The notes beneath the pieces were generated by a model. The model was not told where the DNA came from. It did no database searches and was given only the letters and a program-made list of their open reading frames with translations. Source: Tyto alba (Eukaryota > Chordata > Aves > Strigiformes > Tytonidae). Taken from it: a DNA stretch of 64,000 nucleotides. The position numbers were made by a program, and so were the translations under genes. How positions within the stretch are numbered: position 1 is the stretch's first letter; each line of letters starts with the position of its first letter. Shown in pieces: positions 25,001 through 36,067 of this stretch. The stretch is from assembly GCF_018691265.1 (NCBI RefSeq), contig NW_024881316.1, positions 8,678,819-8,742,818 of the forward strand. Direction: 5' to 3'.

Positions 25001-25448
25001 GTAAAGGGCGACGATTACTTCCCTAGTCCTGCTGGCCACACTACTTCTGATACAAAACCAGGATGATATTGGCTTTCTTGGCCACCTGGGAACACTGCCT
25101 TTTCATATTCAGCCAGCTGTTAACCAACACCCCCAGGTCCTTTTTTGCCAGGCAGCTTTCCAGACACTCTTACCCAAGCCTGTAGCATTCCATGAGTTTG
25201 TTGTGACCCAAGTGCAGGACCTGACACTAAGCTTTGTTGAACCTCATACAGTTGGCCTTGACCCATTGATCCAGTCCATCCAGATCCCTCTGTAGAGCCC
25301 TCTTACCCTCAGGCAGATCAACACTCCCACCCAACTTGGTGTCACCTGCAAACTTACTGAGGGTACACTTGGTCTAGAACATTGATAGAGATATTAAACA
25401 GATCTGGCCCCAATACTGAGCCTTGCTGAACACACTTCTGACTGGCCA

Positions 25449-26024
25449 CTAACTGGATTTAACTCCATTCACCACCACTCTGTGAGGCAGGCCATTCAGC
25501 CAGTTTTTCAGCCAGTGAAAAGTATACCCATCCAAGCCATGAGCAGCCAGTTTCTTCAGAAGAATGTTGTGGGGAAAGGTTTCAAAGACTTTACTGAAGT
25601 CTATGTAGACAACATCCTTCCCTTCATCTACTAAGCGTGTCACCTTGTCATAGAAGGAGATTAAGTTAGTCAAGTAGGACCTGCCTTTCATAAACCCATG
25701 CTGACTGGGCCTGATCACCTGGATGTCCTGTACGTGCCACTTGATGGCACTCAAGATGATCTGCTGCATAATCTTCCTCAGCACCAGGGTCAGACTGACA
25801 GACCTGTAGTTCCCCAGATCCTCCTTACAGCCCTTCCTGCAGATGGGTGTCCCATTTCCTAATCTCCATCCAACTGGGACTTCTCCAGTTTTCCAGGACT
25901 GCTGATAAATGATGGAAAGTGGCTTGGTGAGCACTTCTGTCAGCTCCCTCAGTACCCTTGGGTGGATCCCATCCGGCCTCATAGACTTATGTGTGTCTAA
26001 ATGTGGTAGCAGGTCACTAACCAT
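25449..26024 (-). pseudogene. CR1 ORF2 fragment: reverse transcriptase fingers/palm
   Basis: An open stretch of 191 codons within the CR1. It has the pre-RT linker (P-D-G-I-H-P-R-V-L-R), R-S-V-S-L-T (RT block 2), Q-H-G-F-M-K-G-R-S and motif A Y-I-D-F-S-K-V-F-E-T, whose catalytic Asp codon lies at 25599-25601. The normal K-A-F-D reads K-V-F-E here. The Y/F-A-D-D box lies downstream in another frame and is damaged (25341-25352). In an active CR1 this enzyme copies element RNA at a nicked target. Here it is a fossil with no start context or full ORF. Confidence 0.9.
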
Positions 26025-26518
26025 TTCTACTTCGTTTACGGGGGCTTCAATCTGCTCCCCATCCCTCTCTTCCAGCTCAGGGGACTGAGTATCCAGAGAA
26101 TAACTGGCCTTACTATCAAAGACTGAAGCAAAGAAGATATTAAGTACTTCATCTTATTCCTCATCCTTCGTCACTATGTTTCCACCTGTATCATTGCTAA
26201 TGTATTTATAGAAACTTCTTTCATTGTGTTTTATGGCAGTAGCCAGATTCATTTCTAGCTGGCTTTGACCCTTCTAATTTTCTCCCTGTATAACCTCATG
26301 ACATCCTTATCACCCTCCTAAGGTGCCTGCCCTTTCTTCCAAAGGTCATAAACTCTCCTTTTTTTTTTTTTCCCTCAGTTCCAGCCAAAGCTCTCTGTTA
26401 GGCCAGGCCAGTCTTCTTCCTTAATGGCTCGTCTTTTGGCACATGGAGACAGCCTGCTCCTGCACCATTAGGATTTTCTTCTTGAAGAATGTCCAGCCTT
26501 CTTGAACTCCTCTGCCCT

Positions 26519-26761
26519 TCAGGCTTGCCTCCCAAGGGACTCTGTCAACCAGGATTCTAAAGAGGCCAAAGTCTGCCCTCCAGAAGTCCAAGGTAGCAGT
26601 TCTGCTGACATCCCCCTCCCCTTACTTCTCCAAGAACTGAAAACTATAATTTTCTGATCACTATGCCCAAGATGGCCTCCAACCATCACATCACCCACAA
26701 GTCCTTCTCTGTTCACAAACAACAAGTCCAGAGTGGTGCTTTCCCTAGTTAGCTCCATCAC
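26519..26761 (-). pseudogene. CR1 ORF2 fragment: C-terminal half of AP-type endonuclease
   Basis: The frame contains T-L-D-L-L-F-V-N, then V-G-G-H-L-G-H-S-D-Q-K. The H-S-D-H box of CR1 endonucleases, whose last His is catalytic, reads H-S-D-Q here (codon CAG at 26654-26656 on the complement). The domain's N-terminal half is the separate frame at 26951-27238. Confidence 0.88.
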
Positions 26762-26950
26762 CAGCTGTGTCAGAAGTTATCTTCCACATACTCCAGGAAC
26801 CTCTTGGACTGTTTCCTTTCTGCTGTATTATATTTCCAGTAGACATCTGGTAAGTTAAATTCCCCTATGAGAACAGGGTCTAGCAATTGTGAAACTTCTC
26901 CCAGATGCTTATAGAATATTTTGTCTGCCTCTTCATCCTGGTTGGGTGGT

Positions 26951-27238
26951 CTATAAACAGACTCCCACCATCATATCTGCCTTGTTGGTCCTCCCGCTGA
27001 TTCCTACCCATAAACACTCAACCTCATCATCCCTATCATTAAGTTCTAGACAATCAAAATACTCAACATACAGGGCTACCTCACCACCTCTCCTTCCTTG
27101 CCTATCCCTCCTGAAGAGATTATATCCAGCCATTGCAGCACTCCAGTTGTGCAAGTCATCATACCATGTTTCCATGATGGCAACTATGACATAGTTTTCC
27201 TGCTGCACAATGATTTCCAGCTCCTGTTTTTTGCCCAT
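26951..27238 (-). pseudogene. CR1 ORF2 fragment: N-terminal half of AP-type endonuclease
   Basis: The 95-codon frame carries the CR1 endonuclease start: the Q-Q-E-N-Y segment, A-I-M-E-T-W-Y-D-D with the metal-binding Glu, H-N-W-S-A-A-M-A-G-Y and L-F-R-R-D-R-Q-G-R-R-G-G. Homology continues a little past the first Met, to about 27275, where the element is truncated. The overlapping + strand frames are shadows. Confidence 0.88.
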
Positions 27239-27275
27239 GCTGCATGCATTGGTGTAGTTGAGTGGCCAGGGAAGT

Positions 27276-28641
27276 CTCTCTAATATTACAAATAAACATT
27301 TATCCAGTGGACAAAAATTCTTCTCAAAGCTGAAGTATCAAGGAAAAGAAATTCAGAGGGTGAGTTTGGAGACAGGATTTCTAATAAATACAAGGATTTG
27401 GTTATATGTTTCATTAAGTATTCCAGCTAAGTGAAACTTAAAAGAAGATGTAGTGTTGTCAATCATAATTAATAGCAATTTGGACAAGAATATTTCAAAA
27501 CCTGTTGTAGTCCACTGTTGAAATAACTATCTCCAGAACAATAACACCACTTCAAAACTGTATCTCAATAACCAGAGCCAGCAGAAATTTCTTTAGTCAA
27601 TTTAAGATCTACAATTTTCTTACTCTAAAGTATTTATATTTTCAAGAATTTGCCAATTAATCTGTAGACATATCCGAAGCACATTCGTTCTGAAAACTTC
27701 ATGGTGTAGTGTTTTCCAAGATTTGTTGAAAACACAGTTTAAACATAACTTATAGAAACAATAGGGAAGGATCACAGCAGAAGAAAAGAGCAAACTTTTG
27801 TAGAAGCATCAAATTAAGTCTAAAGCTAATACAGCATATTAATATTATCCCTCTCTGACAAGTAAAAATGTAGGAATTGTCACACTACTCCATTCGATAT
27901 AATATTTTATCTGTATAGTGATCAACAACTGTACATACATTTTGATGGCTGAATAGAAAAAAGGATTTAGATACTTGTATCATCATATCTTAATTATCAC
28001 CAAAACTGTGCATAATTATTTAGGTAGATGTAGACCAAATTCTTGGGCAAAAGCTATAAAAATCATGCTCTAAGTTTACCAGAAATTTTCTCTACCTACC
28101 CATGGGTGCACACAGATATCGAAGCAGACATGCACAAATAGATGTACAGAGGCCAGTCAAAAGGTCTTATCTTTGTTTCTCTACTCAGGGACTAGAGGCG
28201 TGTTCAGAATTAAGCAACTTTTTAAGGAAAACTTTCCCTTTGTATGATATCTGAACTGAAATTGACAGAAACCTTCTTCTATATAAAGATGTAGTTTTCT
28301 GAAATCCAACAAAAACAAGCACTCAGAGATGTAATCTTCCTTCTTGCTTGTCTATCTCTGTGACCATCTTTTGCTTTTATTTTGAGAACACCTTTATTTT
28401 CCATCCCCTCACTTCCATGCTTCTGGAGAAGATTAACAGAATCTCTGACTGACTACATTTACCCAAGAGACCCAAGGAAAAACCTCAGAATTATATAATT
28501 TGTACTTTAAAGTAATGAAAGAGTCCCTCTGTCACCCTTGAAAATAGGGGGCACTACTTTCCACACTTCCTTCCCTCCAGGCTGCCCTCATACTCATTTT
28601 TATACTGTAATATTCCTAACGGAGAAAACTGCAGAAGATCT

Positions 28642-28674
<33 letters not shown>

Positions 28675-29649
28675 TATCATGACTGCTAGTGGGAATGGAT
28701 TTGGTAAGGAGAATGTAACCAGGATTAAAAATATCAGGTGGTATTAGGTGACATTAAACGTAATGAAATCTCAAGGTCAACTTAATTTCTTGCCTCTCCT
28801 TATCTCCCTGACACATAGTACTTTATCTCAGTAGCTGCCACCAACAGCTACCATCAGAACGCTTGGCTAATTAGTGATCAGTCATGTCACTTGGTGTGAT
28901 CTCATCCAGTCTGACTATTGAAGCTGAGTACAACAGCAAAAAAGGAAACTGGAAACTCTTAGGAAATATGTGTATAGTCCGCTTATTTTCAGCAGCATTA
29001 TGCGCCTGCAGTTCAAGCAGTTATGCTACGCTAAGAGACATATTTGAATTTGATGGCTTTGGTAGTTATTCATTTAGGAATAGTCTGTAGCACTAAGAAG
29101 CATGACATTTAACTACCAGGCAAATAACCCCATCAAATGCTAAAAGATAAGATGTCTTAGCAGTTCAACAGCATTAAGGAAGAAAAAAAGCTTTTTAATA
29201 AAATTCCTAATGATATATTCTTTCTCATCAGTAACCATTTCATGAAAGAAAGTACCCATCATCGCTGAATGAAACAAGAGACCATCTTATTGCCAGGGTC
29301 TGATCCAGCAAAGCGCTTAAACCCATCTAGAATATAAGTACAAGAATATCTCATTAAAGTTACTATGATCACCCATATGATTAAAATTACACAGAAATGT
29401 AGGTGCTTTTCTGGATTAGGATCTAAGGAATAAGGCATTTAAGATCAACATTTCATGTAGTAAAAATATTTATGAATCTTCTAAAGAGGTGACGTATAAA
29501 TAAAAATTACTATCTTGCCTTTTGACTGCTAGACTCAGGACAGCTTCATGTGTGAAAATCCTACACATTAAATGATCACTTTATTCTCAAACTAAGCAGC
29601 TGTCTGAAATGTACTAATCTCTGCTACTAATAAACAAAAGTAAATCATG
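27276..29649. other. Intergenic region between CR1 and enhancer candidate
   Basis: AT-rich with no gene. It contains a T29 run at 28644-28672, one of the longest homopolymers in the window, and a short relic 'tgatccagcaaagcgcttaa' near 29300. That relic matches the arm of a palindromic MITE common in turtles and present as old relics in birds. The 28850-28930 stretch has homeodomain-like TAATTAG but is otherwise unremarkable. Confidence 0.6.
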
Positions 29650-30200
29650 GCAGAAAACTCGTTTATGTGCAGTAATCTCCAGAGGATTAGCATTTCAAGG
29701 GATCAGATTTCCTAAAACTCTTCTTTTCTGATAAAAGCCTCTGCTGCGAGGTGACACACCAATAGGCATAAATTATCTGGAGCTGCAGATAAGCAGAGGC
29801 CATTTGGGGGTTCAGAGTGCAATATAAATAGATGCAAAACAGTCAGAGAACTGGTGCTCATCACAAACCTCAAAAGGATTAACAGTTCAAGCTCTGATTT
29901 CCTAGCTGTTGTTAGCTGCGATTTATCATCAGACAGTGGCTGAGAGTCTGCCTTATCTGTGATAATTTAATGGCTTAATGGCAGTCTCTTTATCTGGGGG
30001 TCATAATTAAGCTTGTTTGATCAGTTTCCTAACAAGAACCTTCCCTGTATTTTTAGCTATGCCTAGTTTTTTTTCTGGCTGTAGGAGCATTTTTGTTAAT
30101 TAGTATTAACAATATTATTGTTAACAGTTACTGGTAATGATAACAATCTTGTAAAAGGTTAGCATTTATCTGGAGGAAAAATGCAAGCCAAAAAAAGAAG
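29650..30200. promoter_or_regulatory. Candidate conserved enhancer with GATA, homeodomain and SOX motifs
   Basis: A stretch free of repeats and unusually rich in developmental transcription factor motifs. It has an inverted GATA pair TTATC-TGT-GATAA at 29953-29965, a direct repeat of TTAATGG at 29967-29973 and 29975-29981, TTATCTG at 29990, TAATTAAG at 30004, and TTAATTAG followed by a perfect SOX-type palindrome at 30106-30124. CAGATAAG and AATTATCTGG lie at 29770-29795. The position, about 24 kb past the EPHA7 stop in a gene desert, suits a long-range element. Conservation is guessed from appearance only. Confidence 0.45.
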
Positions 30201-32120
30201 CAAGACTCTGAGTTTAAATACACTTAGAGGAGATTTTAACTGCAGTGTCTCAGCAACTCTTTGGTTTGTCGGCTTCAAATACATAACTAAAAATGAAAAA
30301 GCACTGCATAAAATAATTTTAATTTGAATATTTTTTTCTGGTACAAAATTAATATCAATTTGAAAGTAAAAATGACTGCTATCTTACAATGCATTTACTG
30401 CTTCTCTCTATCATCCTACTGAGCTGTTTCTTCTACCATCCTAAGAATTTTCTCAACAAAAGATGAAATTTAAGACCTTATTATGGTTGTTAGCATCACT
30501 ACAAAAAGAAGCAAATAATGTTTAAAAGTGTGCTAAATACTAGATAGTGGAAAGAAAACTTTCCAATATTTAATTAATTTTTTTTTTAAATACAATACAG
30601 TGACAAGCAAAGAGACAACTGCATAAAATATAATGGTTTGGTTGCATTTTTTTAAGGAAGACCAAATAAAAAAGGAAACTAATTTAGATTTACTATGTTA
30701 CTTTCTTAATCATTGATGTAGTTTTCATAATGAAATACCCAGGAGGCCACGAGGACAGGTGAATAAGTTATTTACTGATATTTAGTGAAACAGAATGATT
30801 GGATATAGAAAGACATCTGGAAAACTTGATAACACATAGACACAGGAGATATGGGTATAATATGTGTGTATATATGTATATAAATCTATGTATATGTGCA
30901 TTTATGTGTATTTGCACATCTATGTATGTGTTTATGTATTATATATTTTATTTAAGTATACTTTGAGTCATATACATAAAATTCTGCATTCACAAATTTA
31001 TTGAAGTTTGTCTTTAGACTAGATCTTATTTCTCTTGAAGAAAAAATTAGTAGTGGGACAGAGATTCTATCCTAAATTAATTATTTAGGTACTATAATTA
31101 ATGCAGAAAGACAAGGTTCATGAGAGGGTGAATCATTCCACTTATCTGAATTGCTTGTTCTAGAATTGGGTGTGTTACTTTTCTTTTACATGGCTACCCC
31201 AGGTGATGTGGCTAAGCTTGTACATGGCTGAAGGTTAGATGAGATGAATTCCATGCACATGAATGAAAGAAGCAGTAAACTGCAGAATAAGAATTCCCAA
31301 TACTTTATCAGAAATAAAGTTACGTCCCTGTTCTTTGCAAAATGGAAGGACTGCCACATAAGTACTATGTATGCATGTGTATATAAATATATTTCCTGCT
31401 TCATGTAGAACAAGATTCACCTAAGGCCCTTGAACCATTCCCTCAGGTAATTATCGAATAACCTATAGTAATCAGTAGCTGATTAAATAGACAAAGACTT
31501 GCAGGCAGCAGCAAAGAAAAACAGAACCAAAACCCAACACATCTGTTCATTCTCCTACCTTAGCAATATGATGTTACTGACTTTTGCTGAGTTTTGAAGG
31601 TGGATCAGAAATGGTCTGTGTTCAGCTGCTTGGGTCTGGCAAGCAGGATTTTGATTTTAAGCTTGCTATCTGACCAAGAGTATGGCAGAGGAGTTCACTG
31701 GGAGTATTACAGACAACAGTCTTCAATAAGCTTTGTTCCACAAAAAAACCCTTGATCCAGATCTTGATGAAATCAATGAGAAACTTTTCATTGACTGTGG
31801 TGGGATCAGGGTGCAGGTGCCAGCCATATTGCAGCAGCAGCTGGCAGTTGCCTGGGGAAGCTGAAATTTTACTGAGATATGAAAGAAGCAAAATGTGTGA
31901 AAGGTAGAAATGACAAGGTGTAAGGGACACTGCAACATAACACACTGAAATCCTTACCCAGTATCTGCAGCTAAGGCCATTGACACTTGGGTGCTGATCT
32001 GACTCTGGGAGGCCTCAGTGAGATAAGCCCACACAATCACTGAGACGCCTGCTTTATGTGTCTAACTTCTCAGATAACTTTCCAAATCTAACAGGACAGA
32101 AACATTTCTTGATTAATATT

Positions 32121-32148
32121 TTGTTGTTGTTGTTGTTGTTGTTGTTGT
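32121..32148 (+). repeat. (TTG)9 microsatellite
   Basis: Nine uninterrupted TTG units plus one base, likely polymorphic in length. Confidence 0.95.
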
Positions 32149-33055
32149 CAGTGTGTGACAAGCTTAGTAGATTTTTTTCCACTGCTAGAACAAATTGTTG
32201 AGGATACGTAAAATAGGAATCTTTGCCCAGCTCACAGTGAGAACAGAGACAGCATCATGCAGTCACCACTGTGCTATGTTGTTAGTTGTTCACCAGCTAG
32301 TGCCAGATATAATACAGCCAAATAAATCTCTAAGAACAAAAACATCATGAAGCTTGTGAAATACTGAAACCTTAGCTTTAAGTTCACCAAAGGTTTCATT
32401 GGATCTTGCTGTTGTCAGTATAGAAAAAAATAAATATCCTAAATATATCTCATTGTTTAATTTTTGGCCTTTACTTGCCATTACTTGTAGAACTAATGCT
32501 CTTTCTAAAAAGAAATCATAGATAACACAAAACAACTGCTCATATATCTGAAAACTGAAATAAGTTTTTAGTTGAAGTAATGCAGCTTATTGGTTTCTGT
32601 CTCTGGGTCAGGATTACAGCTGGATTAAATTTACCATTTTGATTTTGTGTAGTTTTGCATAAAAATTGTCATTGTCTGGTAACATTTTCAGTCCCATTCT
32701 TCTTCCTGTATTTGTAGATTTAGTAACATGATTTTATTGGCTATATGTATATATAAATATATTGATATACACATACATAGATATGGATATATAAAAACAT
32801 AAATTCTCACTTGTTCTTTGATGTATAAACAATTTTCAGGAATCTATCTTCACCCACAAACAGGCATGTTATTACTGGAAAACAGTCCCAAATGTGATTT
32901 GAATACTTCCATCATAAAGATAAATTTTGTTCCCACTTGCATGTAAATGTTGTTTTCACTAGATTGGATCCAATTATATATCTATAACAAACAATCTCCT
33001 TGATATTTAAGACATTTTTTATTTCATTATGAAAATTTTGCATAATATGGTCTTC

Positions 33056-33225
33056 TCATTCAAACTCTTGAATTCTATTTTCAGCTCTTCCACTGATTTA
33101 CTATTTTATTATAGAGAAACCCTTTAATCTCCCTGAACTTCAGTTTGCTCATTTGAAGTAGATGAGGAGACAAGTGTGATTTCATTGATGTTTATAAAAC
33201 AGTTTGAGACCTTGTAATGAAAAAT
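33056..33225 (+). mobile_element. MIR-type SINE relic
   Basis: Landmarks in order: 'cagctcttccactgatttac', 'aatctccctgaacttcagtt', 'tgctcatttgaagtagatga', then 'tttataaaacagtttgagac'. These follow the MIR layout (tctgccactta / cctcagtttcctcatctg / aaatg.. / taaagcactt.gag). More diverged than the copy in the EPHA7 intron. Confidence 0.5.
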
Positions 33226-36025
33226 AAGACAGGAGCGATAAATATTCTTAAGGGTTCACCCTGTTTCTGTTCTCCCGTTTTTGCTAAAAATCTATATATT
33301 ATTGTTACATTTAGGATTATCTGTTCAACTGATACTCTTTTCACAGTCAGAATTGTTCAAAATGTTACAGCATGATGTATTTTTGTACTCAAATCACCAT
33401 TTTCACAAAAATGTAAAATATTTTGGACATGGTATGGTTCTTAAAAAGTGAGTTTTTAATGAAATATTTCCTGTAATTACATTAATGTCTTGTTAAATTC
33501 CCAAATCTGCAATTCACTGTTCATTGGCAGACTGCTGTATACATATGGAATCCCAGTTGTATATGGCTCAAAACATTCAGCAGAGGAATCTATTGAAAAT
33601 TCAGTTGTGGGGCAGACAATGCAATAAGAATGAGCCTGTTGATAACATAAACCAGCATCCTATGATCTGTATACACATGAATAAATATTTATATATAAAA
33701 AGCAATGCATATATCAATCTCTATACATATGTACCACAAAGATTTTTTTTTCTTTAAAAAAGTAATAATCACGTTGCAATGTTATATCTATTTCTGAGGA
33801 ATAACCATTCAATGTCACAAGGTATTTGGTAATGAATTAGCAATATGAATTCAAACTTTTCTTTGGATTTGGTAGTCTCTAGAAATGCAGGGCAGGCAGT
33901 GAGATATTTGCCGTTACGATCTTACCATTCCAGAGGGACAGAAATTTTTGGGCCTATTCTGAGTCTATTTTATATTTTGGAATAGTTTCTCCCACGATGA
34001 CCTAGTTGCTTGGTTGCAGGATACCACAGCCATTGGTATTGAAAACGAATATCTAATACTAGAACTTAAGAATGGACAGATCAATGAGGCTGACCAAAAC
34101 CTGGTTTCTCATTCTTATAAACAGCCCACAAACCCTGCTTCCTTGGAGAAAAAATATGTAAAGTTTTTTTCTATAATAGCTCTTCAGACCAGTGGGGGTC
34201 CTAACAAGGAAGTGGGGAGGACACATTAACTCATTTTATGGTCAGAGGTTTTTCTTAGACTTTAAGCAATAACTTGTCATTAAGGAACACCACAGAAAAG
34301 ATAATATCATCCACAACTGTATTGTTATTTCCTTACAATTTCTATTGTGTTGATGGGGGAAGCAATACCTCTCTCAGGGACTGAGGGAGATGACAAGTTG
34401 GAGAGGGTTATTAATTACTAGTTACTATTCATGGGTTTTCTGTTTAAATGGGCAGGAATATGAGATTGGGATGTGAAAGCAAGCTCATATCTCCCAGGCA
34501 GCTGTGCAGAGCAGTATCACTGGAAATGCATAATTTAGAGTGCTTCTAACTTCAAGCTCTTGCATGTCATTTTAATGTCTCACTTGACAAAATGATGCAG
34601 GGGGAAGAACAAAAATATTAAGTCCTCCCAGATGAGAATCAGAAAGAGAGACCATTCCTCTTTTATTAAGTTGTGCAGGGATGCTGTTCTGGAAAAAAAA
34701 AAAATAAAAATCGAGAGATGGAGAGTACAAGTTGTAGGTATTAAGTAAAAAATAAGTCACTATAGTTACTTTAGTAAGTGTCAGCTACTCCATGTAGCAC
34801 ATAAACCCGTGCTGACCTTTAAGTTCGTGAGCAAACTAGGGAAGGCCAGCAGCAGTTACTCACATGCTTACAAATCTGAACCTACCACTGGCAAAGAGAA
34901 TCTCTCTATGTGATTCCTCTGACAAGTGAAATATTTTTCATGTCTTCATCAATGCAATTTCAATAGGTGGGAACCTGTTTTCATATTGCAAATCTTGACA
35001 TTTTGCTTAGAAAATGTCCTACCAGGGACAACGTGTGAAGCATTATAACTTATACTTTGAAAAAAGCTAGATCCTCAGGGAGAAGTGATGAAACTTTGCT
35101 CTCATCAAGATTCTCCCTGAAACACAAGAAAACTGATACACTCCTCTGAAGAACCGTAGCTATAAGTTAAAAGCAGGCTACTACAAAGGGTCAAAAAAAC
35201 AAAGCACAGAGGCTAAATGCTTGCTGTTCTTGAAAGCAGTTAAGGTTTTATCAAACCTTAGTACAAGGTATTAGTAGAGATGGCATAAAAATAGAAGATT
35301 CCTTGTGTTATGAAATGATTACAAAGATTAGCCTTTACAGAGAAGCATCCCTGTGTAGTACCGGGGAAAAACCCAAACAACTCCTTTATAATTCAGCTTT
35401 ACTTATTTCATTGACCCTTTTCTTATTGTAATGTCAGTGGGCTTACCTTTTCTTATTTCATAAGTATCTCTAGCTTAATAATACTATTTAATTAGTGATA
35501 ACATCTTCAGAATGCTCAGCTAGACCTGTTCTTCACCTCCATTGAATTATTATAGTTTCCTGCAAGCAGATATGTCACTGCTTGTGGCATAACATGTTCA
35601 TTTGGGTCTAAATTTACCCATTTCCATGGCCAAAATAACTCACAAGGAACATGAGAATTCATATACATGTGCAATTTCTCTTGCATTCATTGGCTGCAAA
35701 GCATAATTACCTCTTCCTTCTGTGCAAAGTGAGATGATTTTGGTTTTTTTTTTTTTTTTTTTTTTTTACAAAACCTATGGGTCTCCTGAAAGAAACAAAA
35801 TAACTACTGCTTGGCCATGTTAGTTCATTGTCTCTACTACATGCATGTAAGATTGGAGATATGTTTCCAGAGATATGTTTTTTGTCACATTCCTAACAGT
35901 GGAAAAAGATCTAAAGTTACTGAAGGCTAGTGACAACTGGTGACCGTTTGTGTTTTGGTGTGAGGGGGAAATACTGAGATCTACAAGCTCCATTCATTCT
36001 CTTTGAGCTCAGAATTTTAATCCAA

Positions 36026-36067
36026 GGAAGGAAAGGGAAGGAAAGGGAAGGAACGGAAGGGAAGGGA
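36026..36067 (+). repeat. GGAAAGGGAA-type purine tandem repeat
   Basis: About four copies of a 10-nt purine unit (ggaaggaaag), with one C interrupting the pure purine run. Such polypurine mirror-like tracts can form triplex DNA. Confidence 0.85.

Larger units (their letters stand above)
24468..27275 (-). mobile_element. CR1 LINE (non-LTR retrotransposon), 5'-truncated, inactive
   Basis: On the minus strand this is about 2.8 kb of a CR1 element. Its 3' end is at 24468-24496, with three CATAGAAT octamers (ATTCTATG in element sense), the first one separated by a few bases. The 5' end is lost within the endonuclease start near 27275. Fragments in order are: endonuclease N-part (27238-26951, with the E-T-W motif), endonuclease C-part (26761-26519, G-H-S-D-Q instead of G-H-S-D-H), RT fingers/palm (26024-25449, Y-I-D-F-S-K), an RT core now out of frame (25448-25040), and the RT thumb and C-terminus (25039-24566). 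Several frameshifts and stops break ORF2. The length fits the usual truncated avian CR1; a complete one is roughly 4.5 kb. No target duplication is expected for CR1 and none was seen. Confidence 0.95.

Noticed and set aside
30845..30955. Possible regulatory TATA-rich cluster
   Set aside because: Simple TG/TA low-complexity sequence without a defined unit or motif order.
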